Shown here: positions 1 through 11,678 of the stretch, piece after piece
Position numbering within the stretch: the stretch's first letter is position 1
Layout: every line of letters begins with the position of its first letter
Origin: Trametes villosa
Lineage: Eukaryota; Basidiomycota; Agaricomycetes; Polyporales; Polyporaceae
Reading direction: 5' to 3'
Assembly: GCA_002964805.2 (NCBI GenBank)
Contig: PUDQ02000018.1
Span: 186,001 to 250,000 of the forward strand
Length of the DNA: 64,000 nt
The notes under the pieces: model-generated
The model's database searches: none
Told to the model about the DNA's origin: nothing
What the model saw: the letters and a program-made list of their open reading frames with translations, nothing else
Program-made: the position numbers and the translations under genes

Positions 1-77
1 GGAACTCAACCAACTTCTCCATCGCCACAACTCGACCCATGAAGAGCATCCACATCCTCCGATTCTAGCTTCCGCCA

Positions 78-587
78 TCAATCCAACAGCCCCGATTTCA
101 TGAGAGACTGCTCCCACTGCTCGCCGTACGTCTCGCGGAGAAGGCTGAGCAAGGCTTTCAGGATGTCGTTGAGCTCGCGGCATCGGTTCTCGTGGTAAAG
201 GCGCAGGAAGTGCTCCAGCTTGTATATTTGAGTCTTCGCATACGAGTCGGCCGGCATAGCCATGGCATCGATGGTGTTCTCCTTCACCTTGAACTGGTCG
301 TAGAGGACGACGGCGTCCTCTCTCAGTTGCTTGAAGACCTCTGTCGTGAGGGTTGAGATTACGGTCGTGACGACTACTTGGCTCGGGCTTACCGTCGTAC
401 AGGTCCCACTTCGTCTGCCTCTTTTTGACCTCCTCGGGTGATAGCTGTATGAGGTCGGCGGCGAGCTCCGCCGTGGGTCTGGGGTTTGTACGTCAATGAT
501 CCTGTTGCACGGCTCTCGCCAATGCGATACTTACGCGTTCTGGCGGTAGGCGATGTTCTCAACAACGGTTGTAGTATCGGAAGACAT
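78..587 (-). CDS. Small unknown helical protein (133 aa, 3 exons)
   Basis: Reconstructed on the minus strand as exons 587-535, 478-393 and 340-78, joined by two short GT-AG introns with codon phase preserved throughout. The ATG at 587 opens a protein that starts MSSDTTTVVENIAYRQ and ends SLMKSGLLD. The sequence is rich in Leu, Glu and Lys without Pro or Gly runs, so it should be mostly alpha-helical; the segment around YKLEHFLRLYHENR looks like an amphipathic helix. I see no signal peptide, membrane segment or catalytic motif. Its shape suits a small subunit of a larger complex (GINS-like and Mediator-like architectures came to mind), but I could not match it to a family and assign no function. 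It is divergent from the SUN gene, with about 285 bp between the two start codons. Confidence 0.6.
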
Positions 588-871
588 CGGTGTGGCGGAG
601 ACGGTGTGGGGGTGGGTATCGTCTGCAGTCAACCTCTGCGGGAGCCCACGCCCTCAACCCAGCTGACTGTAGTATTCGCTTAGCGTGGCGGGCTCGCGGA
701 GGGAGCAGTGTGGCGGAAGCGCCCGAGGAGCACCGGCAAGACGCCGGCGCCTCTCCCCCTTAACTTTGCCCGCTCGCAAGTCTCGAGCTCTTTGCAGTGG
801 CACTCGCTCTCTCTACTCTGCGCAGGGGGTCTGCACGCTATTCGTGGACGATCTTGGTGGTTATCGACGCT

Positions 872-1915
872 ATGAACGCAGCTCTCAATCGATTCGACCC
901 GAGGCGCTTCGGTCGAGAGGGTAAGTGTCGTGGAAGCCGTTCGTACGGCAAACACTGAAAGGAGAGTATCAGGGCGCAAGCAAGTGCGCTTCGAGCAGGA
1001 CGAGTCGTCCGATAATGGACCAGCCTCTTCCGGAGCCCCTCCCTCCACTATTATGCCCGGCTCCACTCAAGCCGGCCACGCTATGAGGCCTCTCTGGATC
1101 ACGGTGGCTGCAATCATAGCCTACCTCCTTGTGCGAGACGGCTGGCTTGTCGTAGTCACATCGCGGCTCCCTCTCCCTCCCTCCCTCCGCTTTCTGCAAC
1201 AAGCGGTACCTCCCTCTACTCTCTCCAAGATAGACGAGGCCGTCTTCCGAGCGCGGACTCCCGTCCCGTATCGAGACTATGCGCTCGCCGCGGACGGAGG
1301 GGAGGTTCTCGGTGAGCTCACCACTGGAGGCCTGCGTGGGCCCTCTTCCCCGCTGCTCGCTCTCAACGACGACACACGCGTTGGACACTGCTGGCTCATA
1401 CCCGCCCCCCACGGACAACTTACCATCACCCTCCACGACACCATCTACCCTACACGTGTTAGTATCGACCACATTCCCCGAGCTATTGCGGCAGACATCG
1501 GTCAGGCACCCCGCAGACTCATACTTTGGGGGCTCATCGACGGCTCGGAGAACAAGGAACGGTATCGCAAGAACCTCGACGCTCTTCAAGGCGGCCGCAT
1601 CCTCGAGCGCAACCACCCACCTCTCACCCGGCCAGGGTACATGTTCGTGGAACTTGCCAGCTTCGTCTACGACATCACGCAGCCGCAAGACGTGCAAACC
1701 TTCTCTGTGCACGAAGCAGTCCGCAAGCTCGGCATGGACATCGGCGTCTACGTCCTGGAGATCGCACAGAACTGGGGATCCGACTCGACCTGTATTTATC
1801 GAGTTCGTATCCACGGGGACGCCCGCCATGCCAATCAAACCGTGAGTGCACGTTGAGCTTCATTGTCGCCATCAGCTTACCCCTCGTCGCCCTGTAGTCT
1901 TCACTCGCTCGGTAG
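872..1915 (+). CDS. SUN-domain nuclear envelope protein (Sad1/UNC-84 type)
   Basis: Exons 872-920, 973-1841 and 1898-1915 (phase-consistent) encode about 311 aa. The N-terminus is basic and Ser/Pro-rich, followed by one hydrophobic segment near residues 57-78 (LWITVAAIIAYLLV), then a lumenal linker and a C-terminal SUN domain (about residues 170-305). SUN hallmarks are visible: HCWLIPAPHGQLTI, YPTRVSIDHIP, RRLILWGLID and the closing block CIYRVRIHGD. Known family role: SUN proteins sit in the inner nuclear membrane and bind KASH proteins in the perinuclear space, anchoring nuclei and spindle poles to the cytoskeleton. The protein is shorter than canonical Sad1, with little room for a long coiled coil. 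The ATG at 872 is chosen because the first intron (921-972) joins it in frame to the long exon, which has no suitable ATG near its own beginning. Confidence 0.85.
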
Positions 1916-2132
1916 TTATATTTTATGTTTGCAATGGTATTTTCGTTGGCCATCTCGAGTGCGCCTGGTTGCGCCGGTGTGATCCTCGCAGTCTCCTCAT
2001 GGCTCATCATTAGACGCCGGAGCGCTCTGCCGGAGCAAAGGAAGCTCGGCGGAGCCACCCAAGTCCTTTGTCTACTCTCCGCCGTGCCAGCTACATATAC
2101 GCGGGCTCCGTTCAAGCCACTCCGCCTCGCAG

Positions 2133-5100
2133 ATGGATCCCCCTGAGGCACCCCCAGGTGCTTGGCCTTCCTCGACGTCGATGTCGGCCGCCCCGTCCTC
2201 GAAACACAAGACCGCACAGCCCGGTAGCAGTACCCCATCCCACCCCATCATTGTTCCACCTCGCCGCAAGGTTCCCCGAGCACCCGTGCGCCCTGGCACC
2301 GCTGTCTTGCCCGAATCTGGTAGCCAATCTCAGTATGCCCCCGCACGCCCTGCCACAGCACGTCCGGAATCGCAGACCACCCGCGCTGACGCCGTCTCGG
2401 GCACCTCTGATCGCCCGGGAGAAGACTTCGAGGCGGCTAGCGATCAGACCAACGAGCAACAAGAGACGCCTGATGGCAGCGTTGGTCTACACCGTCCGCG
2501 TGCCGCGGCGCAATCGTCTCGGGCCGGCAAAGAGCCAAAACGCGTTGTAGTGAGTCGACTCGATGTCTGCGTATACAAGTCGCATCTCATCATGAATCAG
2601 GATTGGTCCCGGATGATCGAGTTCAAGAAGGGCTACAAGCGACCTACTGTAGGTCAACGTCAACCCGGCGACCCGGAACCGCAGGGCTCTCCCAGTGCGG
2701 ACGAGGTGAAGGTAAGCTGGACGACATACTCATGCTTTCGGAAACTAAGACGACAATCAGGGCTCGTATACTATCTACCATCCGTACGCGTACACACCCC
2801 CGAAACAGCCTAAGGAGCGTAAGGGGCGTGTCGGCCAGGCATCGGAGGGCGCCGAGGAGCCGTCGAACGAACCATCGGTTCCTGCTCATCACCAACTACA
2901 GCAAGAGCCCACACGACTCGAGCAGCCAGCTCAACACGTCGCAGCTTCATCCTCCACTCAAACACCTTCCCTCAACGACCGCGAAGTTCGACCTCCCCCC
3001 GCTCCGGGGCCCTCCGAACCTACCGCAGACGTGCACATGGTGGACCTCGTCGATGAGCACGGAGAATCGCAGCTCTACTCCACTACGATGCCCTCTAGAT
3101 CTGACGGCCAGACATTCAACGCCCAGGCCGTACCTGTCCCTCAGCAGAACGTGGAAGTCAACGCGGCGCTACAACGCGACGCTACCCGCCAACCTATCGC
3201 CCCCATCCCCACCCAAGTTACCGGCGGTGGATCCCTCCAGCCGCCCGCCGAGCCGCCCCAGCACGAGCCGATGGACACTGAACGCCCCCCTATCGCAGCG
3301 GTCTCCCACCCTTCCGGTACCCAGCTGCTCGTCTCCGCTCCTATACCGCAGCGCGCCCACCAGGATGCTATGCTCCCCGAAGCCTCTCCTCAATCTAGCG
3401 CCGCTGGCGACTTCGAAGGCATGTTGGACGTTGTACAACATCAGCAGCGTTCTCTTCCCTCTCCTGCGCGTTTGCCAAGGTCGACTTCTAGTGGCGATGC
3501 TCAAAACTCCATGGAAGTCGACAGCGGCGCGGAGGCGTCTCGCAAGCGACCCCGGGAAGAGCCTCTTGATGATCCAGACGAAGTCGCACGCGTGCGCCGC
3601 CATCCCCCACCCCCTGAAGTCGGAGACCGTGCCGCATTCAGTCCTCCTTACTCGCCCGCTCCTAGCCGACTTTCAAGCACACCAAGACGTCCCCCTCCTG
3701 CGAACACCGCGCCTTCGTACCCTTCTGCACCTCTACCGCCGCAGTCGTCGACCCCCGCCGAACCCCGCATTCAGCCAACGGACTTCAGCATTGCACAGCC
3801 GAGCTCGCTGCCGTCTCATGAGCAATACCAGCAGCAGCACGGAGTTGGACAGCGTGGTTCCACGCCACAGGTGCCTAGCGTTCTTCAAGGGGCACAGAGG
3901 GCGCTCGAACTTCGGTCGACATCGACCACAGGCGGTGCTGCTGGGTCCTCCGGGAGTCGTGCGATGTCGAACGTCGAAGGCTACCTCGGGCCCGCTCCTA
4001 CGATCACGCAGGGTGCAGTTCAGCAGGCCGCTCACAGGAATGAGCCCATGCTCCCGTACGGCGGCGGCGCCGCTCATACGGGAGCTGCTCAAGACGTCCG
4101 CGTGACGGGCCATCGATCTGACCCGGCGAACTACCACAACCCTCACGCGCACTCCCCCGTAAGCCAGGCTCGGTACCAGGCACGTGCCGAGGACCACCAA
4201 GACCGTCGTGTCGGCTACGTTGAGCCGCCTGCGGGTAATCAAGCGCATCCTGCTAGCTACGAAGATCGTCGCGCCGGCTACGAGGCGTCCTCTGCGGGCT
4301 ACCAAGGTCCCCCCGTGGATTATCGAGGTCGTCGTGCCAGCTCTGACCAACCTCCTGCTGTCTACCAAGATCGTCCCGCGGACTACCAAGATCGTCGCCC
4401 CGACCACGAACACCGCCATACGGGCTACCCAGAGCCTCCCGCGGGCTACCGAGGTCCTCCTGCCGACGATCACGAACGCCGCCTTGCAGACTATCAGAGA
4501 CGTCTCGCAGATTACCAGGCGTACCAGGCGCACCAGGCGCACCAGGCGCACCAGGCGCATCAGGCGCGTCTCGCAGGTTCTCAAGAGCGTCCTGCAGGGC
4601 ACCGACAGGAACACCACGCGCACGATCCCCAGCACACTGGCTATCCTCAGGCTTTTAGCAACCAGCAAATGGTCCCCTACGCCGCCCTGGGAGGGGTGGC
4701 TCACTCCACGGTTCCGCAGGCCCGTGCGGTTCCACAGAGCGGAGGGTATCGCAGCGGCGCGCCAGCTCCCCAACCCCATGTTTCGAAACCTCGGCCGGGA
4801 GTACCACAGGAGCAGGCCGTCCCTTCGGGCTCTGCCCCCTTGGTGAGCTTCGCCCCCTCGATCTTCGCTGATGCATGTACTCATGAGCTATCTAGGCCGC
4901 CTTCCAGCAGTTCATGGCTCAGATGAGCCCACAGCATCGTCAAGAACTCTTGTCATCGCTGGGGGTGGCATCGCCAACGGGGGCGTACACCGCGACGTGG
5001 CAGCACGCACATCAGATGGTGAGTACTACACAATGCACCTGAGTCCAGTAAGGCTCACACCAGCGGATAGAATACCAACGTGGTTGATCAAAGGGTGTCC

Positions 5101-6911
5101 GTGCCGCGGGCCCTTCCCCCGCCTCCGCCTCCGCCTGCCCCCGTTGCTCATGGGGGAGGGCCTCTCCCGGGCAGCAGCGGCGGTCATGTCTCGACCGCCC
5201 CACGCACGCCAACTATACCCGGGGGCAATCAGCAGTATGTGCGTCAGGACAAGGGAAAAGGCCGCGAGACTTCAGGCGCTGTCGCGCCTCAGATAGACGT
5301 AAGTCCTCCGCCGTACATCGTCCCTTCCACGCCTCTGACGCCGCTGGTTTGCATCCCGGGCGCTCGGTGCGCGCAGCCGAAGATGACGCTCCATCTACTG
5401 GACCAAGTCCACACCTTCCGCGACGACATACAGGATATCCGGTATGTGCTTTCTCCTCCGTCTATGCACGCAGGTCTCTGAGCGTATTTTAGGCAGGAGC
5501 TTCTCAAAGAAGTGAAGAGTCTAAGCCGTGAGGTCAAGCAGCTCGGGAAGGCGGAGAAAGCCGCGGCCGCGGGGCCCGCTCACGCTGCGGGACCCTCTGG
5601 GCCTCGCAAGAGCCCCCGCAAGACGACGTCTATGACCTCAAGAGCGGCGCTTGCTCATGTGGAGGAGGACTTCACCGCCGAGTTGGATCAGATCGCGGAT
5701 GCGGACGATGAAGACGATTGCGAGCCTGCTCCCCCTACCGCACGCCGCGAGCCCCGCCGTCGAGTCCAACGTGGGGTAAAGCAGGTTAAGCTGAATATAC
5801 CCAAGACTACGCCTCACGAAGAAGCCATCATGGTGAGGGCGATGTCCGACATCCAGCGTGAAGACGTCGACAGGACGTTCTTACTGCGCCTCCAGGTACG
5901 ATCGGTCTCTTTATTTCATCCTTTGCAAGTTTTTTGCTAACTCCCTTTCAGGAAGCGGTGCGCGTCCACTTCCTGGACCTCCTCGGTGTCTCGTCGTTGA
6001 ACGAGATAGGCACGAAGTTCCCTTCGCTGACGGACGACGAGCTGAAGGACTATGAGGCGAAGGGGCCGGATCCCGTGATCAACCAGGGCAACTTCCGCGT
6101 CGATTTCAAGCGCGGTTGGCTCACCTGCCAGTACAATCGCGAAGCGAACGATTTCTTCGTCCAGCACTTCCGCGAGTGCGTGGCCGGAGGGATGTACAGA
6201 TCGCCTCCGATCCCTTCGCGCTACTTCACGGAGTCCCAAGTAGCGGGAGCCTTGTTGAGCCATATGACCCACGCTCGCACGAAGTGGAAGGAGGTCGCCG
6301 ATCCGCCGTCTGCAACGGCGAAGGAGGCCCGTGAGGAGGCGAAGCGCATGTCTAGCCGGAGGAAGACGGTTTGTTGATTTCTCTTCTGCCAATACTTCTA
6401 ACTAACGCACACGCTGCAGATCCTCATCAACCGATGTGACGTCCTCACCATCTTCGACCTACTCAAGCATCTGCTGCTTCTGTCGAAGTTCGAGCCACGC
6501 CACATGAGCGGCGACGAAGCGGAAACTAAGGAAGACGCGCTCAAGGGGAACTACGTAATCGTCGAGGCGGAATGGCAGAGTGAAGCGCTGAAGACCTTCC
6601 TACGGCTACTCGACCGGCTCTTCTACATCTACGCACTCGACAAGCAGTCCAAGGAGACCAAAGGCGGCCACAAGAAACCGGGGAAGAGACCGCGCACGCG
6701 CGTCGCGAAGCCCGACGGCCGCAGCGAGGATACCCCGGCCCCGCATGGTCTGTGGCGGAACTGCTACAACCCCGTTTGGCTCAAGAAGCAGAAGAGCCAC
6801 GTCGTGCGCAGCTTGCAGATCATCGACGAGGACTACGACTTCACCCTTGACATAGACGAGGTCCTTGGGCAGAAGAAGAAGGCCACGGACGCCATGGAGG
6901 TGACAGCGTAG
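2133..6911 (+). CDS. Large low-complexity orphan protein, conserved C-terminal domain (1,445 aa)
   Basis: Nine exons join without breaking phase: 2133-2549, 2601-2711, 2761-4842, 4896-5018, 5071-5298, 5377-5441, 5493-5895, 5952-6368 and 6420-6911. Residues 1 to about 1000 are Pro/Gln/Ser-rich and probably disordered. They include a degenerate repeat tract around residues 650-790 built on Tyr-Gln/Arg-Pro-Pro units (AGYRGPPADD, RRLADYQRRLADYQ) and an AHQ run. From about 1090 the composition changes to a folded domain: DRTFLLRLQEAVRVHFLDLL, ELKDYEAKGPDPVINQGNFR, FKRGWLTCQYNREANDFFVQ, KFEPRHMSG and LWRNCYNPVWLKKQKSHVVR. I recognise this only as the kind of domain found in lineage-expanded hypothetical proteins of mushrooms. 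A Lys/Arg-rich acidic-basic linker near 960-1050 would fit nuclear location, which is inference. No enzymatic motif is visible. An upstream in-frame start cannot be excluded. Confidence 0.65.
4512..4568 (+). repeat. 9-bp tandem repeat inside the orphan gene
   Basis: About six units of caggcgcac/caggcgtac in frame, encoding Ala-His/Tyr-Gln steps. It lies within a longer protein-level repeat tract (about 4180-4620) that is otherwise diverged, so this short block is probably a recent slippage expansion. Confidence 0.85.
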
Positions 6912-7111
6912 AGCCAGGGTAGCGGGGAAGGCTTCATGAGTGCTTCGGGCGTGAGTCGACGGTTTTGGGCTACGTTTGCTTGCTGCTTGTACGTCCTGCT
7001 GTGCGACTATGATGATAGGTGTTGCGCCTAGCGGAGGGGAGAACACATCGACCGCCACAAGACTTCTGGTGAGTCTTCCCGTACAAGTGAGAGCGCACGC
7101 TGGCGGCGCGC

Positions 7112-7545
7112 GAGCTCCCAAGCAGCGCGTCGCGCTGTTTGAGAGCTATGCGCGCACTCGCGAGGCGCGAGTCGCGGGGGTAGGGCTGCATGAGACGCAA
7201 CAGCTATCCGTACGCTCCGTAAGCGTGGCCTCCAGGAGAGGGCCGCTCAGCGCTCGCGGCGGGACGCGGGCTAGAGGTCATGCTGTGCGCGAGAATCCGC
7301 GAAGGCAGGGAACATGTTATGCGCACGAGAGCTCCCAAGTAGCGCCCCGCGCTGCCTGAGAGCTACGGGCGCGGGGCGCGAGACGTGAGGTGCGGAGATA
7401 GAGCTGCACTAGAGCTGCAACGGTTATCCGTACGCTCCGCGCGCGTAGTCTGCATGAGAGGGGGCCACTCAACGCTCGCGGCGCGGCGCGCGCTGGAGGC
7501 CTGGATTTGCGCGAGAATCCGCGACGGCGAAGTCATCTTGTGGCA
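7112..7545. repeat. Diverged two-unit tandem duplication, period about 217-220 bp
   Basis: The unit starting gagctcccaagcagcgcgt at 7112 recurs as gagctcccaagtagcgccc at 7329. The later marker tatccgtacgctccg at 7205 recurs at 7425, and a gcgagaatccgcga block near 7290 recurs near 7512. Spacing of the markers is 217-220 bp. The units have drifted considerably and carry no shared reading frame. Confidence 0.7.
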
Positions 7546-10460
7546 GCGGTAGCTACCTGATGGGCCGCTAATGTTTCGCGCTGCTACACCATGAGTCGCC
7601 GCGCCATCTACCCGTTATAGAGCTCGCAATGCGCGGCCGGTGCACAGTCTCATGGGTCGCCCGCGCGCACCCCTCCTAAGCCCTCAGACCTCTCTCACGG
7701 GCTTCCTGCCCATGCTCTCCCGCCCGCCTACTTTCGACACACCTATGAGAACATCCCCTGTCTCGAAAATCACCCATCCCACCATGAGCACCTATTACGC
7801 GACGCACACGCCTGCGAGGCCGTGACGCGCCCTAAACGCCCATCGCGCGCGCTCGACGGCCGCCTCCATCCTTCCCTTCCACGCTAGTGCGTCCGGATGT
7901 TACCTGCAAGCGCAGAGCACGGTTCTCCGATCCCCCCTTCCTCCCCTGCGCTCCCGGCACACGACAACGCTCCTTACGAGCACCATCCGGCGTCGGATTT
8001 TGTGCTCCACGGAGCATGTGCCCTGTGAGTCCCATTCCCAGCCGACCTGTGCCCGCAGCCCTGCCGTCCGGGGTCGCTATGATCACGCTGCGCTATGTGC
8101 ATCGTCCCGCACTCGTTCTGACGGTGTGTGAGCATGTTGAGTTTTGGCTGTCCAGCGGTGATTCACACCGGCCCGCGCCTCGATCTCTTCGGGCTGTCTC
8201 AAAGCCCTGCCCTAGTAAGCCCTGTTCTCTATCCAGCCTACACGATGCTGACCCTTCTTCTGTCAGGCACTCCGTCCGAGCGCAACAAACTCGCGCCCTG
8301 CACGTTGGTTCGCTCGGAGTAGCTCGGCTCCGCCCTCGACGCGACGATGCTCCAGGGAGAAGCCGACGCTCTCTTGTACCGACGCTTCAGGATGTCCGCC
8401 GCGGGTTAGAAGCACGCCTCGCGCGTGTTCTTCGCGACGTCGAACTCAGCTTCTCGTCGTCGCAGAGCGCGCTGCGGGTAGGGAGCACGTCAGCGTGAGG
8501 GCGCGCCAGAAGCGCGGCGTTGCGCCCAGCGCGGAGGCGTACGGTGCGACCACCCCACTGTCACCCCTCGTCGCGCGGCGGGACCCGGGGTGACCCGCAC
8601 GCTCCTCGGCTTGAGTTTGCCGTCATCAAGCGCGCCAGTTTTCTGAGACGATTATCCATAGTCGCGCATACAGGCTAATCCGCGCTCGCGAACCTCCTTA
8701 CGCCTTAGCGATGGTGGTTCACGCATAGGGCGCTGTCCCGGCGCGCACGGAGCTGCCCCCGCACGCCGTTCGAGCGGAATATCCAGCACCAGGGAAGGAG
8801 GCTGCAGGAGACGGACGGCGGACACTGCGAGAGAGGACGAGGAGAACGTCGGAGATGCTAGGTAAGCAGCTCACGGTTTTCACGCATCCTAGCCGTCTGC
8901 GCCCTCGCGCTCACGGTCCTGCTTTCCGATTCCCGTATCGCGCCTCGCTTCTCGCAGCCTGTGGTGCCCGGACAGTCGGCGCGCGCTCTCAGTGCGCATG
9001 CATCGCGCCAAGTACGATTCGGGACCCAAGAAGGCGGAGATCGCGCGGCGGACAAAGTATGACGTCCCGAATGAATAATTATTGCAATACTGCCCCCTAC
9101 AGGTAGACATACAAGGTAGCGGACGCGCACACCCGTACTGACGTGATTTTCTGTGAGGAAGCAGGCTCGGGCGGGATGGGCGCCGGAGAAGGCGGAAATG
9201 CGTGCCCCGCGTGTCTTCTACCGCCGCCAAAGCCCGCCCTCCCCGCGCACGGCTCTCGTCGTCGCGACTACTCGCCGCGCGCGGTGCCGCCCTCGACGAA
9301 CGGGCTCGGATAGCTCGACTGGTGCCGCCCGCCGGCTGCACATCGACACGCGGCTCGCCAACACCCGTCCGCCCTATTCCCTCGCTCCTTTCCCCGTAAA
9401 CGGACGGGCGGTGTGCGCCATCTCTGTGCGGCTGCGTCGAGGCCGCACTGCGCGCTGGCACGTAAGTTTGCAGCGCCTCCCAACTTCGCCGCGGCTCACC
9501 ACGCCCGTCTGGCAGGGTACTTGCTCGCGCAAACGCGCACAACCACGCTCGCACGCGCCCACAGCAGGCCACGGAGATCCCGCAGACGGAGGACGCGCAC
9601 GGTACGGGCGGGCAGCCGGAGGCGAGCGGCGCGACACGGCGCACTGCGGCACTCGCGCGGTCGCGCATAGGTGCGCCTCTCCTCTTCTCTCACAGCCTGC
9701 ACATCTGACCGCCCACCTCCAGCGCGGCGAAGATACGTCTGCCGTGCCTGGACGGCACCGTCACTGCTCGCGCACGGCCGCCGTCGACGTCTCGCGCCCG
9801 GAAGACGGTCGGCTGCACGGCCCGCCGCCGACCACCTCCCCTCCGTCCCTTGACCTCCCCTCCGTCCCCTGCCCTCTCCCCGGCGATGCCCCACCGCTGT
9901 GCGGCGCCAGACAGTGCCCTCAGCGTTGGGCATGCATTTGGTGCGTTCTCAGGGCGTCCGTCGTCGAACTGCGTTGACGGCGTCGAGATTCCAGACACTG
10001 AGCACCGAGAAACCGCGCTCTTACACGCGATCCTCCCTTACTCATTGCCCGCCTGTAGCGTTAATACCCTGAATATAGCGCACGACCGCCCGATACGACG
10101 TCTGAGCCGCCCGCCGACGTCTGAGAGCCGGGAGTAATGTGTACCGGGCACGGGGAGACGAACCTCACAGATGTCCCCGAGGCCGCGCCGCGCCTTCCAG
10201 CGGCTTGCAACGCATACTCTGTGAGTCTACCGCGACCCGCGTCGGAGTAATCTGCTCGCTTTCAAGCCGTTTCATGGGCGCCGGCACGGAATCGCGTGCG
10301 GCGGGCCTCCCGCTCGCCCCACTGCCGCGTCATTTAGCAAAGAGATTGGATCCGCCGAGGCGTGCCAGTACTCACCGTCGCGCGAGGTCGGGAAGTCTCG
10401 TACGCGACACTCTTGGGAATGTGAACACAGTGCATCGGGCCTTGCACGTCTCCTCGAAGG

Positions 10461-10660
10461 TGCGCTCTCCGGCGCGACCAGCGAGCCCACAGGCGCGTCG
10501 GGAGCTTCCACGCGCGTCCACGAGCTCACGGCTGCACCCAGGGGCTCTCTTCCGCACCAAGGGGCCCCTTGGCGCGAAAGAGAGCTCTGCGGCGCGGCGA
10601 GGGGCCCCTCGGCGCACCTGGGAGCTACCGGGAGCTCCTGGGCGCTCCCAGGAGCTCCTT
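10461..10660. repeat. 20-bp minisatellite, about ten units, with perfect palindromes
   Basis: Units in 20-bp register start at 10461, 10481, 10501 and so on to 10641. Most begin with a variant of ggagctc or ggggccc and continue with an ggcgcg-like core. Three perfect palindromes are embedded: ccaaggggccccttgg (10557-10572), cgaggggcccctcg (10598-10611), and a 12-bp inverted repeat with a 4-nt spacer at 10631-10658 (ggagctcctggg, spacer cgct, then its complement). The units are diverged from one another, so the array is old. Confidence 0.75.
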
Positions 10661-10679
10661 TTCCTCCTCTGACAGGCAA

Positions 10680-11190
10680 AATTCCACAAGTCGCGACATT
10701 GTGGATTCCGCACGTGTTCCGCAAGAATGTCAGACCCCCCGGAATATTACCTTCCAGAGCGCTCGTGGAATGGTAATGACATCCATTATACCAGGTCGAT
10801 TCCGTGAGCTATGAAATATGTACGCCACTCGCGATGTCCGCCCGCTGCCAGGGGTCGCGGAATCAGTCATGGCACGAGCATTCCAAGTGCTTTGACATCT
10901 CTATTTCCTCTAGACTAGACAGTTTGTATTCGCGGCCGCTTCCACTACCTCTGGAATCCGCCCGGAACAATGCATTCCCTTTTGGTGTCAATAAGCTTCT
11001 TTGTACCGCGACATCCCGCGGCATCGTGGATTCCACAGGCATTCCGCCACTCTTCCGCAACAGAGCGAATGCTACATTCCCTATCCGCCGGTCTGAAGTC
11101 GCGACATTGTGTAGACATATAATATTCCCGCAGCGATGGCAGCGTTTCGGAAATTACAAGACAGCGTAGCTGTCCTGTTAATTCCGGGGG
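10680..11190. repeat. ATTCC/GGAAT-rich degenerate repeat tract
   Basis: About fourteen ATTCC or GGAAT pentamers occur in roughly 500 bp. Longer shared seeds are visible: gcgacattgtggattccgca near 10691, gcggcatcgtggattccaca near 11018 and gcgacattgtgtag near 11101; also ctgccaggggtcgcgga near 10848 and ctgtcaggggtcccgga near 11192. The spacing of the seeds (about 325-345 bp) suggests a decayed tandem or dispersed repeat. No gene is seen here. Confidence 0.5.
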
Positions 11191-11678
11191 CCTGTCAGGG
11201 GTCCCGGAAAGGGAGTATGCTTGCCGTGTCAGAGGAATGCTCCGAGTCCGATCTGCCACTGCCATCCTCCTCCACTCACAGACGCGGGCCCGCCGTCTCT
11301 CCGTCCCCCTCACCCGCCCTCGACCTCCCAAATGACACAGGAGCGGTGTCGATCAGCGCTGAGACGGCCCATGGCGTGAAACACGGTGCACAGCGACGGC
11401 GAGGAGTGGACAGGACCTGGCCAGCAGCAGCTGTCCGCGCACTCAGCCTGTCGCTGCTCGCGGAGAGCGTCCGGGTGACCCGGGTCCATGGACTCGGGCC
11501 CGCGCGTCTCTCCCAGATCCCGGGGCGCACCTCAATCTTCCCACACACTCTGCTACGCGAGATCCATTTTGGGCAAGATCTCTTCCCGTCCTGACTATCG
11601 CGCGTGGGCCCTGTTCCTCCCACTCACTTTCTGCCCGCACGCCGTCCCACTACTTGCTCTGCAGCCCCTCTCGCCGAC

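Larger units (their letters stand above)
6912..11678. other. Gene-poor, CpG-rich block made of diverged repeats
   Basis: No frame in this 4.8-kb stretch could be joined into a convincing gene. Long open frames exist on both strands (for example near 7887-8498 and 9153-9977), but they are the Arg/Ala/Pro/Ser-rich type that GC-rich noncoding DNA gives by chance, with no recognisable motif. What can be seen are repeat structures, listed separately: a two-unit tandem duplication (7112-7545), a 20-bp minisatellite (10461-10660) and an ATTCC/GGAAT-rich tract (10680-11190). The high CpG content argues against heavy repeat-induced mutation. Confidence 0.6.

Noticed and set aside
969..1838. 289-codon open frame on the minus strand
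   Set aside because: It is the antisense of the SUN gene; the plus strand carries clear family motifs, the minus strand none.
2603..4105. 500-codon plus-strand frame overlapping the orphan gene
   Set aside because: Ser/Arg/Pro-rich shadow in another frame; the spliced frame keeps phase across nine exons and explains the region.
7887..9977. Several 200-270 codon frames on both strands
   Set aside because: Arg/Ala/Pro/Ser-rich translations typical of GC-rich noncoding DNA, overlapping on opposite strands, with no motif and no splice partners.
10461..10660. The 20-bp repeats as a CRISPR-like array
   Set aside because: The units are contiguous and diverged with no unique spacers, and the host is eukaryotic.
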